NCBI GenBank assembly: GCA_023381355.1
Contig: JAMCUL010000019.1
Span: forward strand, 62,001 to 126,000
Reading direction: 5' to 3'
Source: Thermoplasmatota archaeon
GTDB lineage: Archaea > Thermoplasmatota > Thermoplasmata > Thermoplasmatales > Thermoplasmataceae
Length of the DNA: 64,000 bases
The notes beneath the pieces are model-generated. The model saw nothing but the letters and a program-made list of their open reading frames with translations, did not search any database and had not been told where the DNA came from. Positions 15,761 to 24,377 of the stretch are shown here, piece after piece (position 1 is the first letter of the stretch; the number at the start of each line of letters is the position of its first letter). The translations under genes and the position numbers were made by a program.

Positions 15761-16954
15761 TTATCCATACCTGCCTTTCCTCGTTACCTTTCCGAGGTAC
15801 AAATATGATACCAGGAAGGCAACTACTGAGAGTGCTGATAATGAATACATGGCATAAGGCTCATGAAACTTGAATATCTGCAGCAACCCTATCCCAAGGA
15901 ACAGGGAAACTGGACTCACTATTCCATATATCAGGGAATTTATGCCGAAATACTCACCCCTCTGATCCTCAGGTGCTATCTTGGAGATTATTGAACTTGA
16001 AACCGGACTCATCAGGTTCTCTCCCACTGTGAGGATTACTATTGCAGATGCTATAAGCAACATATTCCCCGTGACTGAGAAGATCATGAATGCAACTGAA
16101 TAGAACAGTATTCCAGATGAGAAAACCTTATGCTCCGTAAATTTCCCGGCCAGTGACGTTATCCTGGACTGGAAGAATACGACAACTCCTGTGTTTATGG
16201 AATAAAGGACTGTAATGTATAGCGGGCTCAATAGCCACTGTGTTGACAGATAGAGAGGCATTGCAGGAGTTTCATACTGGTTGGAAATGGCAAAGCAGAT
16301 GGAGATCAGCAATGAAACGGATAATATCTGCCTGTATCCACCCTTCATCCTGATTGAGATCTTTTCACCACCTGCTTCCTGCACGACATGAGTTCTGGAT
16401 TCTTCAAAGAAGAAGTAGAATAGGATAGTCTCAGCAATTGATCCAATAATGGGGGCCAGGAAGAAGAGCGAGTAAGAAACTATTGAGGCGAGACCTGAGC
16501 AAATTAGCCCTATTCCTATCCCAACGTTTGACCATATCCTCATCAATGAGAAGTACCTAGCCCTTTCCCCTTCAAGGCTAATATCTGTTATTATCGTGTT
16601 CTTTACAGTTGATTCAAAGCTCCCGAGGTATGAGGTGAGGGTGAGGAATATGAAAATAAGAATTATTGTCAGGTTGAGCAGTACCGAAATGAAGAGGAAT
16701 GAATAGACAACCGCAAGCAGGAATGGGATGACATAGGAGAATGTTTTCCTTCCGAGGATATCCACAAGCTTCCCTGATTTCCTCTGAAACGGAGATGTGA
16801 TTATATTGGAGAGGACAAGGATTATGCCTATATCTATGAAATCATATCCTCTTGAGTTCAGATAGAGTGAAAGGAGTATCCAGAGCGGGTATCGTGAGAA
16901 ACCACCTATAATTGAATCAAGAATCATTATGTTTAACTGTGTTTTCTCTTTCAT
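15761..16954 (-). CDS. Major facilitator superfamily transporter
   Basis: 397 residues with twelve hydrophobic helices in two halves. The loop between helices 2 and 3, GKLVDILGRKTFSY, is the MFS signature (G-x3-D-x2-GR/K). A cytoplasmic basic loop after helix 6 joins the halves. The overall look is of a drug or solute:proton antiporter; the substrate is unknown. ATG at 16954, TATA-like TTCTTAAAAAG about 22 bases upstream. It is transcribed alone. Confidence 0.9.
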   Translation of the reverse strand: MKEKTQLNIMILDSIIGGFSRYPLWILLSLYLNSRGYDFIDIGIILVLSNIITSPFQRKSGKLVDILGRKTFSYVIPFLLAVVYSFLFISVLLNLTIILIFIFLTLTSYLGSFESTVKNTIITDISLEGERARYFSLMRIWSNVGIGIGLICSGLASIVSYSLFFLAPIIGSIAETILFYFFFEESRTHVVQEAGGEKISIRMKGGYRQILSVSLLISICFAISNQYETPAMPLYLSTQWLLSPLYITVLYSINTGVVVFFQSRITSLAGKFTEHKVFSSGILFYSVAFMIFSVTGNMLLIASAIVILTVGENLMSPVSSSIISKIAPEDQRGEYFGINSLIYGIVSPVSLFLGIGLLQIFKFHEPYAMYSLSALSVVAFLVSYLYLGKVTRKGRYG

Positions 16955-17382
16955 AAAACACTGCTTCCTTTTTAAGAAAAATTCATGGTCATAATCCGGT
17001 AGAATTCATCCTGACGAATATTCCTGTGTTGCTGGAAATGAAACTGTTGTTGAGGTAAGAAACATCTCAGGAAATCTGACAGAATGAAAGAACCCGCTAT
17101 GCAGTGGAAGTAAGCTGAAGGGAATATGCCAGGGTGCTGCTGGAACCTGGACTGATTAACCCAGAAGAATTATGCCTCCATGTGAGTTTCGAATTGAAGG
17201 GAACAAATTATGTACACGTTTCCGGATGAAGCGGAAAATTGAATCGTTAATCTTATCATGAAGGTTGCATGGCAATCACATATTTAGACTGATCATAAGA
17301 GTCGAATTCCGTGGAGCGATGATTGACCCTTGTTGAAACATTGCCTCAGGTTGATTATTTGAAAGCCGGGACGATTCAAAAC
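16955..17382. other. Intergenic region between divergent MFS and pgk genes
   Basis: About 430 bases without a supported gene. Short closed frames may be leftovers of a lost gene (for example near 17020-17090). The sequence TGACGAATAT at about 17014 matches one half of the palindrome at 20631-20650, possibly by chance. No RNA gene recognised. Confidence 0.35.
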
Positions 17383-17392
17383 GAATATAAAG
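17383..17392 (+). promoter_or_regulatory. TATA box of the pgk operon
   Basis: GAATATAAAG centred 26 bases before ATG 17413. It supports a leaderless transcript beginning at that ATG, not at the upstream TTG at 17323. Confidence 0.5.
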
Positions 17393-17412
17393 GTATATGC
17401 ATACAGTTAGAC

Positions 17413-18663
17413 ATGGAAGGGAATCAGGAAGATTTCTTCAATTTGGACGACTTTGACATGAAGGGAAAAACAGTGCTGCTCAGGCTGGATCTAAATTCGC
17501 CCATTCACCCTCTGACTGGAGAGATAATGAGTGATACGAGATTTCACTCCCATGTAAAGACGATCAACAGGCTTAAGGATTCGAGGGTTGTCATCCTGGC
17601 TCACCAGAGCAGGCCTGGCAAGTATGACTTTGTGTCGTTGCGGGAGCACGCGAGAGTCCTCCAGAAGATACTTGGAAGGAACGTGAAGTTTGTTGATTCC
17701 CTGTTTGGATCTGAGGCACTTGCAGCTATCCATTCCATGAGAAATGGCGATATCCTGATGCTGGAGAATACAAGATTCTACTCCGAGGATGTTGTCCTGG
17801 ATACATCTGATTTCGAGGTGATGGAGAAAACGAATTTTGTGAGAGAACTCTCGTCGGCTTGCGATTTCTTCGTAAATGATGCGTTTCCTGCAATACACCG
17901 GAACCAGACATCACTGACAGGATTCACACGTGTGATTCCAAATATCGCCGGGAACCTCATCCAGAATGAGACCTCATCCCTGAATGAATTTCTCAACAGG
18001 AAGAACGGTAAGAAGATCGCAATACTTGCAGGTTCAAAGATAGAGGATTCAATAGCAGTCTCCAGGTCCTTCCTCTTAAAGAACATCACGGAGGAGATCC
18101 TGGTGGGGGGTGTTGTGGCGAATGCCTTCCTCTGGGCCACCGGAAAGGAAATCGGCAAGAAGAACAGGGATTTTATCACAAAGAACAATAAGAAGCATGA
18201 AGAACTCATCAAGACCTGTCGGGAACTGGTTGAGAACTATGGAGACAGGATCGTCATGCCGGAGGACTTCATTTTGAATCCTTCCAGGGCAAGGATCCAC
18301 TACCTTGACAAAATACCGGACGATCAGATTCTTGCAGATATAGGACCTGATACAATTGCCATGTTTTCTGAAAAGATCAGGGGTGCATCAGCAATCTTCA
18401 TCAATGGCCCCATGGGTATGTATGAACTCGAAGATTATAGCAGCGGGACATATGAAATACTGAAGGAGGTGGCACGTTCTGAGGCAATGAAGATTGCGGG
18501 AGGAGGACACACCATTTCAGCAATTGAAACTCTCAAGATCCAGGAGAGGATAGATCATATATCCACAGGAGGAGGAGCACTCATAAGTTATTTATCCGGT
18601 GAACCGATGCCAGTTCTGGAAGCTCTGAAAACCAGCAGGAAACATTTCAGGGAGATGAATTAA
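17413..18663 (+). CDS. pgk: Phosphoglycerate kinase
   Basis: 416 residues from ATG 17413, the usual length. Catalyses transfer of phosphate between 1,3-bisphosphoglycerate and ADP in glycolysis/gluconeogenesis. Typical motifs: RLDLNSPI (family RVDFNVP), AHQSRPG (substrate arginine), MLENTRFY, VNDAFPAIHR (family NDAFGxAHR), GGVVANAFL, the nucleotide loop IFINGPMGMYE and the C-terminal GGGHTISAI and STGGGALISYL. The family GGGDT is GGGHT here, a change common among archaeal members. It is followed directly (no gap) by prefoldin alpha and then ftsY, so it is probably the first gene of this operon. Confidence 0.95.
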   Translation: MEGNQEDFFNLDDFDMKGKTVLLRLDLNSPIHPLTGEIMSDTRFHSHVKTINRLKDSRVVILAHQSRPGKYDFVSLREHARVLQKILGRNVKFVDSLFGSEALAAIHSMRNGDILMLENTRFYSEDVVLDTSDFEVMEKTNFVRELSSACDFFVNDAFPAIHRNQTSLTGFTRVIPNIAGNLIQNETSSLNEFLNRKNGKKIAILAGSKIEDSIAVSRSFLLKNITEEILVGGVVANAFLWATGKEIGKKNRDFITKNNKKHEELIKTCRELVENYGDRIVMPEDFILNPSRARIHYLDKIPDDQILADIGPDTIAMFSEKIRGASAIFINGPMGMYELEDYSSGTYEILKEVARSEAMKIAGGGHTISAIETLKIQERIDHISTGGGALISYLSGEPMPVLEALKTSRKHFREMN

Positions 18664-19080
18664 ATGGAAAACAATAATCAGATTGAGCAGGAGATTGAAT
18701 TTCTTGAATCATTTATCAACGCCTCAGAAAAGCAGATCACAATCCTGACCCAAGGAATGGAAGATTATGGAAAGGCTCTTGCCATACTCCAGTCAAAGGA
18801 GATAGACCAGGCATCCGAGACACTTATTTCCCTTGGTGGAGGGGTGTTCTCGAAGGGAAGGATCGAGAAGAATGGCAGCGTCCTTGTGGCAATTGGATCA
18901 GATGTATTTATCGAGGAAGAGTCCTCCAGTACAGAACTCAGACTCAGGTCACTGATTGATGAGGTGCGGAGTTCAATAGATAACCTGAATAAGCAGAGGG
19001 CAGATGCTGTCAGGAGATATCAGGCCATAATTTCTGCAATCAACAATTCAAGAAAAGAGCAGGATGTCACTAAGAGATAA
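18664..19080 (+). CDS. pfdA: Prefoldin subunit alpha
   Basis: 138 residues. Two long coiled-coil helices (about 1-48 and 88-135) flank a beta-hairpin region containing LISLGGGVFSKGRI and SVLVAIGSDVFIEE, the signature of the alpha subunit. Archaeal prefoldin is a hexamer of two alpha and four beta subunits that passes unfolded protein to the thermosome. The ATG follows immediately after the pgk stop; the 3' end overlaps ftsY by 17 bases. This prefoldin alpha - FtsY neighbourhood is common in archaea. Confidence 0.95.
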   Translation: MENNNQIEQEIEFLESFINASEKQITILTQGMEDYGKALAILQSKEIDQASETLISLGGGVFSKGRIEKNGSVLVAIGSDVFIEEESSSTELRLRSLIDEVRSSIDNLNKQRADAVRRYQAIISAINNSRKEQDVTKR

Positions 19081-19924
19081 ACTGAAGGGTATTTTCGGAG
19101 GAAGATCGGATCTTCTGAAAGTCGATGAACTTGCCGACGAGTTCTTCAACATACTTCTTGAATCGGATGTCAGCCTTGAAACTACAGAATACATACTTCG
19201 GGAGTTCAGGAAGGCAAATGAACAGAACAGGAAGATGGACAGGGATGAGGCTATCAGGATCTTGAAGGGAATCCTTTCAAAGATTCTTGACGGTGCAAGA
19301 TCTGATTTCGATTTTCTGAAACAGGACAGGAAGCCCTTTATTGTCCTGCTGATTGGAATTAACGGGACCGGAAAGACCACTACCGTGGGAAAACTTTCAT
19401 ATTATCTGCTGAAAAACGGGAAGACCGTTGCCATGGGGGCATCAGACACATTCAGGGCAGGTGCCATAGACCAGTTGAGGATTCATGGGGAGAATCTCGG
19501 AGTGAGGGTTATATACCAGGGGATGGGCAGCGATCCTTCTGCAGTGGCATTCGATACGATTGAGCATGCGAGGGCCAGAAAACTTGACTATGCCATCATA
19601 GATACAGCAGGACGAATGCAGACCAATAGAAATCTGATGGAGGAGATGAAGAAGATAAAGAGGATATCAAAACCTGACCTCACCATACTTACCGTGGATG
19701 CAATGGCCGCCAATGATGCCATTGAGCAGGCTGCAACGTTCAGGAAGGAGATAGGCTTCGATGGCCTCATCGTCAACAAGATGGATACGGATGCGAGAGG
19801 CGGAGCAATATTCTCAATAGCCCACCAGTTCAGGAAACCAATTTACTTCATTGGTGTCGGGCAGGGCATGGATGACATGATTCCATACGATCCGGGAATG
19901 ATAATAGAGAAGATATTTTCCTGA
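19064..19924 (+). CDS. ftsY: Signal recognition particle receptor FtsY
   Basis: 286 residues, consisting of an N domain (helical, 1-85) and a G domain with no long acidic A domain, as usual in archaea. GTPase motifs: G1 GINGTGKTTTVGKL, the I-box/insertion DTFRAGAIDQL, G3 DTAGRMQTN, G4 NKMDTDARGG and the closing GVGQGMDDMIPYDP. It docks SRP-ribosome complexes at the membrane through GTP-dependent pairing with SRP54. The start lies inside the prefoldin gene. The first residues MSLRDKLKGIFGG form the membrane-targeting amphipathic helix. Confidence 0.97.
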   Translation: MSLRDKLKGIFGGRSDLLKVDELADEFFNILLESDVSLETTEYILREFRKANEQNRKMDRDEAIRILKGILSKILDGARSDFDFLKQDRKPFIVLLIGINGTGKTTTVGKLSYYLLKNGKTVAMGASDTFRAGAIDQLRIHGENLGVRVIYQGMGSDPSAVAFDTIEHARARKLDYAIIDTAGRMQTNRNLMEEMKKIKRISKPDLTILTVDAMAANDAIEQAATFRKEIGFDGLIVNKMDTDARGGAIFSIAHQFRKPIYFIGVGQGMDDMIPYDPGMIIEKIFS

Positions 19925-20599
19925 TCACTTTATCTGGGACATTATTTTTGCAATCTCCATTGGTGGGAGCTCGGTTGTGATTAGAGGTATGTTCTCCACA
20001 TCTGAAAGCCTTATTGCCAGCTCATCAACGCGGTCTGCCTGGATATATACAACTGCTGCTGGCTTGAGTGGATGTACCCTGATAGCGATCATTGGACTCC
20101 TTCCCATCTTCACCTCGGTGAAGAATATGACTCTCTGGCTGGACCATCCGTACAGGAGGCTGTATTCAGAATAGGAGAATGAAAGGATTGCCTTCACGCC
20201 GTTGACTATTGTATACCCTCTTATGTACCTGTCAAGATCGGCAGAGGAAGTGGACTTTCCCTGGATCTTGCTTATAACATTTCTCAGATTCACGTCCCGG
20301 TGGTAATCTCCAATATCTATAAGCGCCTCATATGGCACCCCTGAACTGTATCTTCGCAGGATCGACCCTCCATGCTCCTTCTCTATCTCTATGAGGGCAT
20401 AAACGAACTTCCTGATAGTTGCAATCCCCGGTGACTTCCTCCTCCCTGATTCATAATCGGTGATCATTGAGAGCGGGACGTCCATCTGCTTTGCCAGCTC
20501 GGTCTTGCTTATTATGAATTCTTCCCTCCACTTCTGGAGAGTCTTTCCAAAATTGTCAGAAAGTGCGATTTCTCCGGCTATCTTCTCCTCAATGTCCAT
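19925..20599 (-). CDS. XRE-type helix-turn-helix regulator (COG1709-like)
   Basis: 224 residues from ATG 20599; the 15 extra residues of a longer frame lie across the TATA box and are rejected. Residues about 16-65 hold the HTH: LQKWREEFIISKTELAKQMD, then VPLSMITDYESGRRKSPGI. The remainder (about 100-224) is an alpha/beta ligand-binding-like domain with no cysteines or catalytic motif. It resembles a conserved archaeal family of predicted regulators. A TATA box and an adjacent perfect inverted repeat upstream suggest autoregulation. It ends convergently with ftsY. Confidence 0.85.
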   Translation of the reverse strand: MDIEEKIAGEIALSDNFGKTLQKWREEFIISKTELAKQMDVPLSMITDYESGRRKSPGIATIRKFVYALIEIEKEHGGSILRRYSSGVPYEALIDIGDYHRDVNLRNVISKIQGKSTSSADLDRYIRGYTIVNGVKAILSFSYSEYSLLYGWSSQRVIFFTEVKMGRSPMIAIRVHPLKPAAVVYIQADRVDELAIRLSDVENIPLITTELPPMEIAKIMSQIK

Positions 20600-20619
20600 T
20601 ATCTTGTTAATCAATAATA

Positions 20620-20630
20620 GTATAAAAAAT
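20620..20630 (-). promoter_or_regulatory. TATA box of the XRE regulator gene
   Basis: The minus strand reads ATTTTTTATAC, centred about 25 bases before ATG 20599. Confidence 0.5.
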
Positions 20631-20650
20631 TGACGAATATACATTCGTCA
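20631..20650. promoter_or_regulatory. Inverted repeat TGACGAAT-N4-ATTCGTCA (putative operator)
   Basis: Two perfect 8-base arms with a 4-base spacer (ATAC). It lies directly upstream of the TATA box, at the BRE position, of the XRE regulator and 6 bases after the proline dehydrogenase stop. A protein bound here would hinder TFB/TBP assembly, so it is a good candidate for the XRE protein's own binding site. It lacks the T-run of a terminator. Confidence 0.6.
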
Positions 20651-20655
20651 AATGA

Positions 20656-21507
20656 CTAAATCTTCTGACCGTGAATGATGGATTTCATCAGCAGGCTCAT
20701 ATGACCGGCTTCCTGCATCCTCCTGACGGAATACTGTATCCACTTCTTGCCAAAGGGAATGTATGAGAATGCCTTTTCGCCATCCTTCTGGAGCTGTATC
20801 AGGTACTGGTTCCTGATCCCATTCAGCATTGCGTACCAGACATCCTTCTTCTTTTCCTTGTTTATTTCCCTTGCCTTTTCAATTATCTTATCGTCATGGC
20901 TTGCAATCATGAATCTTTCCGCATTATCGAAAAGGTATGTCATTATTTCAACATAATTCCTGTCTATGTCCTCCTTTGACTTGAACGCAACGTTCTCTGG
21001 TTCTGTGTAGGCACCCTTGACAAGCCTTACAGTCCCACCTTTTTCTGTCAGGTTCTTCACATCCTGGGGAGTTCTTCTCAGGTATGCCTGTACACACAGA
21101 CCTATGCTCCTGTTGGGCATCTGTGATTGATATAACTCAATCGTCTGATCTACAAGATTGGACTCCTCCATGTCAACCCATACGAATATCTCCTTTTCGC
21201 CAGCGAGCCTGACTATTTCTGAAAAATTCTTCTCTGCCATGTCAAGGCTTACTGAAAGGCCAATCTGTGTTGGCTTTACCGAAATCTGGGTGAGAGGGTC
21301 TCCTTTCTTCACCTTTCTCAGGATCTCCCTGTAGTTGTCCATCGCATCATTGATATCCTTCTGGTCCGTGAGTGCCTCACCGAGGTAATTCATTATCGAC
21401 CCGATCCCAAGTTTATTGAATCGTCTTCCTCTTTCAATAACATCATCAACATTTGGACCTGCAATCCATCGTCCTGCAACAAGCTTTTCCATAAAACCGC
21501 TAAACAT
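20656..21507 (-). CDS. putA: Proline dehydrogenase
   Basis: 283 residues, single-domain FAD enzyme oxidising proline to pyrroline-5-carboxylate and passing electrons to the quinone pool. Family motifs in order: SVKPTQIGL (Lys of the flavin site), VWVDMEES (Asp), LCVQAYLRRT, VRLVKGAY, MIASHDD and the proline-carboxylate binding arginines in WIQYSVRRMQE. Length fits the monofunctional archaeal/bacterial type, not the large PutA. ATG at 21507 with TATA-like CGTATAACAT about 24 bases upstream. It probably forms its own transcript; the partner P5C dehydrogenase is not in this window. Confidence 0.93.
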   Translation of the reverse strand: MFSGFMEKLVAGRWIAGPNVDDVIERGRRFNKLGIGSIMNYLGEALTDQKDINDAMDNYREILRKVKKGDPLTQISVKPTQIGLSVSLDMAEKNFSEIVRLAGEKEIFVWVDMEESNLVDQTIELYQSQMPNRSIGLCVQAYLRRTPQDVKNLTEKGGTVRLVKGAYTEPENVAFKSKEDIDRNYVEIMTYLFDNAERFMIASHDDKIIEKAREINKEKKKDVWYAMLNGIRNQYLIQLQKDGEKAFSYIPFGKKWIQYSVRRMQEAGHMSLLMKSIIHGQKI

Positions 21508-21634
21508 AAATGTCCAACGGATGATGTTATACGAAGATTTATTCTTTTATTCAAGTTATATTCCCCTCACAAAATATGGCAGGAATCTGACTGAATTTGA
21601 ATAAAACTTATCTTGGAAGTAATATTGGTGGTGT

Positions 21635-22015
21635 GTGAATAATAAGGTTTATCCTGCGCTGCTGATTCTTTCTGCTGCATCTCTCTCCATAGGTGGTTAC
21701 TCCCTTTATGCTGGAAAACTTGTTCCGGTAATGCTGACTTATCTCACCATTTTTGCAGTTGCAATCATACTGGTTCTTTCAATATTGATGATATTCTACG
21801 AAAACAGAAACCTGATGATCATTGGAGTGATCCTGGCAGTAATATCCATAATTACTTCCTCGAATTCGTCACATATCTCAGCCCTTGCCAGTTTTGGGAC
21901 CAGTACTTACCTTTCAGTTGCAGATGTCACCATGATCACCGGGTTCTTCCTTTTCCCCATAATTTATATTATTTTATTCACAATGAACTCCCTGAGAAAA
22001 GGTGATATGAATTAA
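21635..22015 (+). CDS. Small four-helix membrane protein
   Basis: 126 residues starting with GTG 21635, after a GGTGGTG-like ribosome site. Four hydrophobic helices at about 5-23, 27-52, 57-75 and 94-116, with an NSSH-containing loop. No family recognised. It overlaps or nearly overlaps the nucleotidyltransferase gene downstream, so the two are probably an operon; a role in surface glycan assembly is possible only from context. Confidence 0.68.
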   Translation: MNNKVYPALLILSAASLSIGGYSLYAGKLVPVMLTYLTIFAVAIILVLSILMIFYENRNLMIIGVILAVISIITSSNSSHISALASFGTSTYLSVADVTMITGFFLFPIIYIILFTMNSLRKGDMN

Positions 22016-22733
22016 CGGATTGATAACCGCAGCTGGACTCGGGACAAGATCCGGGCTTGACGGAAAATTCAGGAAGGAGATGCTTTCACTTTATGATACA
22101 AGGGATGGAAAACTTGTCCTGAGGCCCGTCATTGACATGGTCATATTCAGGATGAAAAGTGCAGGAATAGGAAGAATTGCAGTGATTCTGAACAGCAACG
22201 ACAGGATCACCTATGACTATGTATCAAGGGAATACCCCGAGGTGGAGATAATATACCAGGAGAAGCCTGACGGGTTTGGAAGCGCAGTTTATCGTGGCAG
22301 GGAATTATTCAGGGAGGGCTGCCTCCTGAACGCAGGCGATGGTTTCGTCCTGGATCCGTCTTATTATCATGACCTGGCAAGAGATGCAAGATCAAAACTT
22401 ACGCTGTTTGAGGTGGACAGGCCCGAACGTTACGGGAATGCCGTCGTCGACAGGAAAGGTGGGTATGTCCGTGAGGTTGTCGAGAAACCAGTCAACCCTT
22501 TGTCCAATCTTGCCATGGCGGCGATTTATTCATTCAGGGAACCACTTTATGAATATCTGGACACAGAGAGGGTTGAATTTACTGAATACATAGAGAATGC
22601 AATTTCCAGGAACTACTCTCTTGGATACAACATAATAAGGAGGGATGACTGGATCAGCGTTGGAAAAGTTGAAAATTACGTGAAATGTGTTGAAAAGACG
22701 TATAATTATTTTAAAAATTTTGTAATTACTTGA
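22011..22733 (+). CDS. Sugar-1-phosphate nucleotidyltransferase, possible ATT start
   Basis: About 240 residues. The N-terminus ITAAGLGTRSG followed by KFRKEML is the nucleotide-binding signature of glucose-1-phosphate uridylyl/thymidylyltransferases; later YQEKPDGFGSAVY, NAGDGFVLD (metal Asp) and VVEKPVNP also match. It makes an NDP-sugar for surface polysaccharide. Start: the first canonical codon is TTG 22020, which would cut the first beta strand and lies 14 bases from GGTGA (22001-22005). An in-frame ATT at 22011 lies 5 bases from that site and gives INGLITAAG, the expected length. Ends overlap the convergent Kelch gene by 8 bases. Confidence 0.85.
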   Translation: MNGLITAAGLGTRSGLDGKFRKEMLSLYDTRDGKLVLRPVIDMVIFRMKSAGIGRIAVILNSNDRITYDYVSREYPEVEIIYQEKPDGFGSAVYRGRELFREGCLLNAGDGFVLDPSYYHDLARDARSKLTLFEVDRPERYGNAVVDRKGGYVREVVEKPVNPLSNLAMAAIYSFREPLYEYLDTERVEFTEYIENAISRNYSLGYNIIRRDDWISVGKVENYVKCVEKTYNYFKNFVIT

Positions 22734-24180
22734 CCATTTTCCTGTAAACCTCTGCACCGATAAGTGCCAGGACCACGATCACTATCCCTGCAATTGCCCC
22801 GTATGAATAATAAAGCAGTCCGGGAATCTTTGAAAAGGTTACCGATTCGGTGAGTTCAGAGAAATACATCGTTATGTTTCCTGATGGGACGGATGTCTGA
22901 TAGCCTGAAGGTGCAGTTATATTGTAATCATATGTTCCTGTCATCACTAGGAACCCAACATAGTTCCCGGTTGTATTATTGTATGAGTTCCCGAGCTGGA
23001 TTCCCCATTCAGCGCCCGATGGAAGACCGCTTTCATTGAATATGATCCAGTTGTATGAGTTGTTCTGGAACTGGTATGTGCTGTTTGTGTAGCCTGAAAT
23101 TGTATTGTTGTAAGTCCCGCCGAAAAGAACCACAGTATTGTTGGCTGAATATACAGACATGGATTGCCCATACTCTGCGGATGGACTCGGTATGTTGATG
23201 CTTACCCACTGCCCGGCACTGTTGAAGATATATGTGCTGTTTGAAGGCAGACCATTGCTCGTGACACCTCCATAAAGGAGCATGAAATTGTTGAAATTGA
23301 AGAAGTTGAGTGATGAAAATGCGAGGGCCGGGGGAAAAGTTGCCGTCTTCAAAATAGACCAGTTGTCCGTTGTAGTGTTGAGAATGTATGTGGTGGCGCT
23401 ATATGTGCCATTGTAACCCCCATACATCAGGATGTTCCCGTCTGGAAGCTGGCTCATTGCGGATCCTTCCATGGCCGGCGGAACTGCTCCACCTGTTTTG
23501 AGTCTCGCCCATGCATTATCCTTGAAGAGCCACGTTGAGTTTGAATAACCTGAAGCTGTCTTCCCTCCAAACAGTACTATTCCCCTGAGGTTTGAAGAAT
23601 ATGCCATTGAACTGAACTCCCTGGCTGAGGGGGCAACTGTAAGACCCTTGAGAGGAGTCCAGGTGAGCCCTGTGAATATCCAGGTACTGTTGTAGAATGT
23701 GCCATTATTGAATCCTCCAAAGAGGACGATGCTCTCGCCTCTTGGATAGTAAGCGGACGAGGATCCTGCCATTTGTTCTATGGAGCTCTGGCTAGTCAGT
23801 TTAGTCCATGTTCCGGACTGATATATCCATGTCTGATTGGAGTATGCCTGGACTGTATGGTATGTTATCTTTCCACTCTTGTTAACGCTGAGATTGAGCA
23901 TTGTCTGGCCGCCAAACATCACGACTTCACTTGTTGGCACAAAGCATGACATTGTTCCGTTACTTACAGGTGCAGGTCCGACGGTAGATGTATCATTCAT
24001 CCACTGGTACTTGTATACAGTTGCATTATACTGATATTGCGGATTTGCGGTTACACTGTTGTGAATTTCTGCAGGTACGCCGGCAGAAAGAAACGAAAAA
24101 GCAAACACGATAACGGTGAGCACTGTTACAGTTCCAACCAGACATTTCTTTGCATTACTCCGGTTTAACTTATGAGACAT
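22726..24180 (-). CDS. Kelch-repeat-like surface protein with C-terminal membrane anchor
   Basis: 484 residues. N-terminal hydrophobic helix (about 14-35) is a signal or anchor and a second helix at about 457-478 followed by YRKMVK is a C-terminal anchor, so the bulk is outside. At least five repeats with the core VLFGG / YGGYNG followed by STWIF or SATYIL read as Kelch-type beta-propeller blades. The segment IIFNESGLPSGAEWGIQL resembles a beta-sandwich domain recurrent in Thermoplasmatales surface proteins. Many Asn-x-Ser/Thr sites suggest glycosylation. Function probably binding or adhesion; unknown. Confidence 0.8.
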   Translation of the reverse strand: MSHKLNRSNAKKCLVGTVTVLTVIVFAFSFLSAGVPAEIHNSVTANPQYQYNATVYKYQWMNDTSTVGPAPVSNGTMSCFVPTSEVVMFGGQTMLNLSVNKSGKITYHTVQAYSNQTWIYQSGTWTKLTSQSSIEQMAGSSSAYYPRGESIVLFGGFNNGTFYNSTWIFTGLTWTPLKGLTVAPSAREFSSMAYSSNLRGIVLFGGKTASGYSNSTWLFKDNAWARLKTGGAVPPAMEGSAMSQLPDGNILMYGGYNGTYSATTYILNTTTDNWSILKTATFPPALAFSSLNFFNFNNFMLLYGGVTSNGLPSNSTYIFNSAGQWVSINIPSPSAEYGQSMSVYSANNTVVLFGGTYNNTISGYTNSTYQFQNNSYNWIIFNESGLPSGAEWGIQLGNSYNNTTGNYVGFLVMTGTYDYNITAPSGYQTSVPSGNITMYFSELTESVTFSKIPGLLYYSYGAIAGIVIVVLALIGAEVYRKMVK

Positions 24181-24265
24181 TGACCTTAAATTGTTAATTC
24201 ATTAATAAATATTCCATAAAATTTAGATTCCACGGGGGGAAAATTTTATTCCTGCCCGGTACCTG

Positions 24266-24283
24266 AATCAATCCAGATTGATT
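24266..24283. repeat. Perfect inverted repeat AATCAATC-CA-GATTGATT
   Basis: Eight-base arms around a 2-base centre; a further TTGATTGATT occurs at 24304-24313. Located after the Agl3-like gene and before the Kelch gene on the minus strand. Could be an operator of the Kelch gene or, with the next element, part of a terminator. No T-run follows directly. Confidence 0.5.
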
Positions 24284-24377
24284 GAAATGCGTTAAAGACC
24301 GGGTTGATTGATTACCACTGGACAGATGCACCCCGGATAGTCCCGATATTCTTTCCAGATTGCAGATCAGTTGAGTC

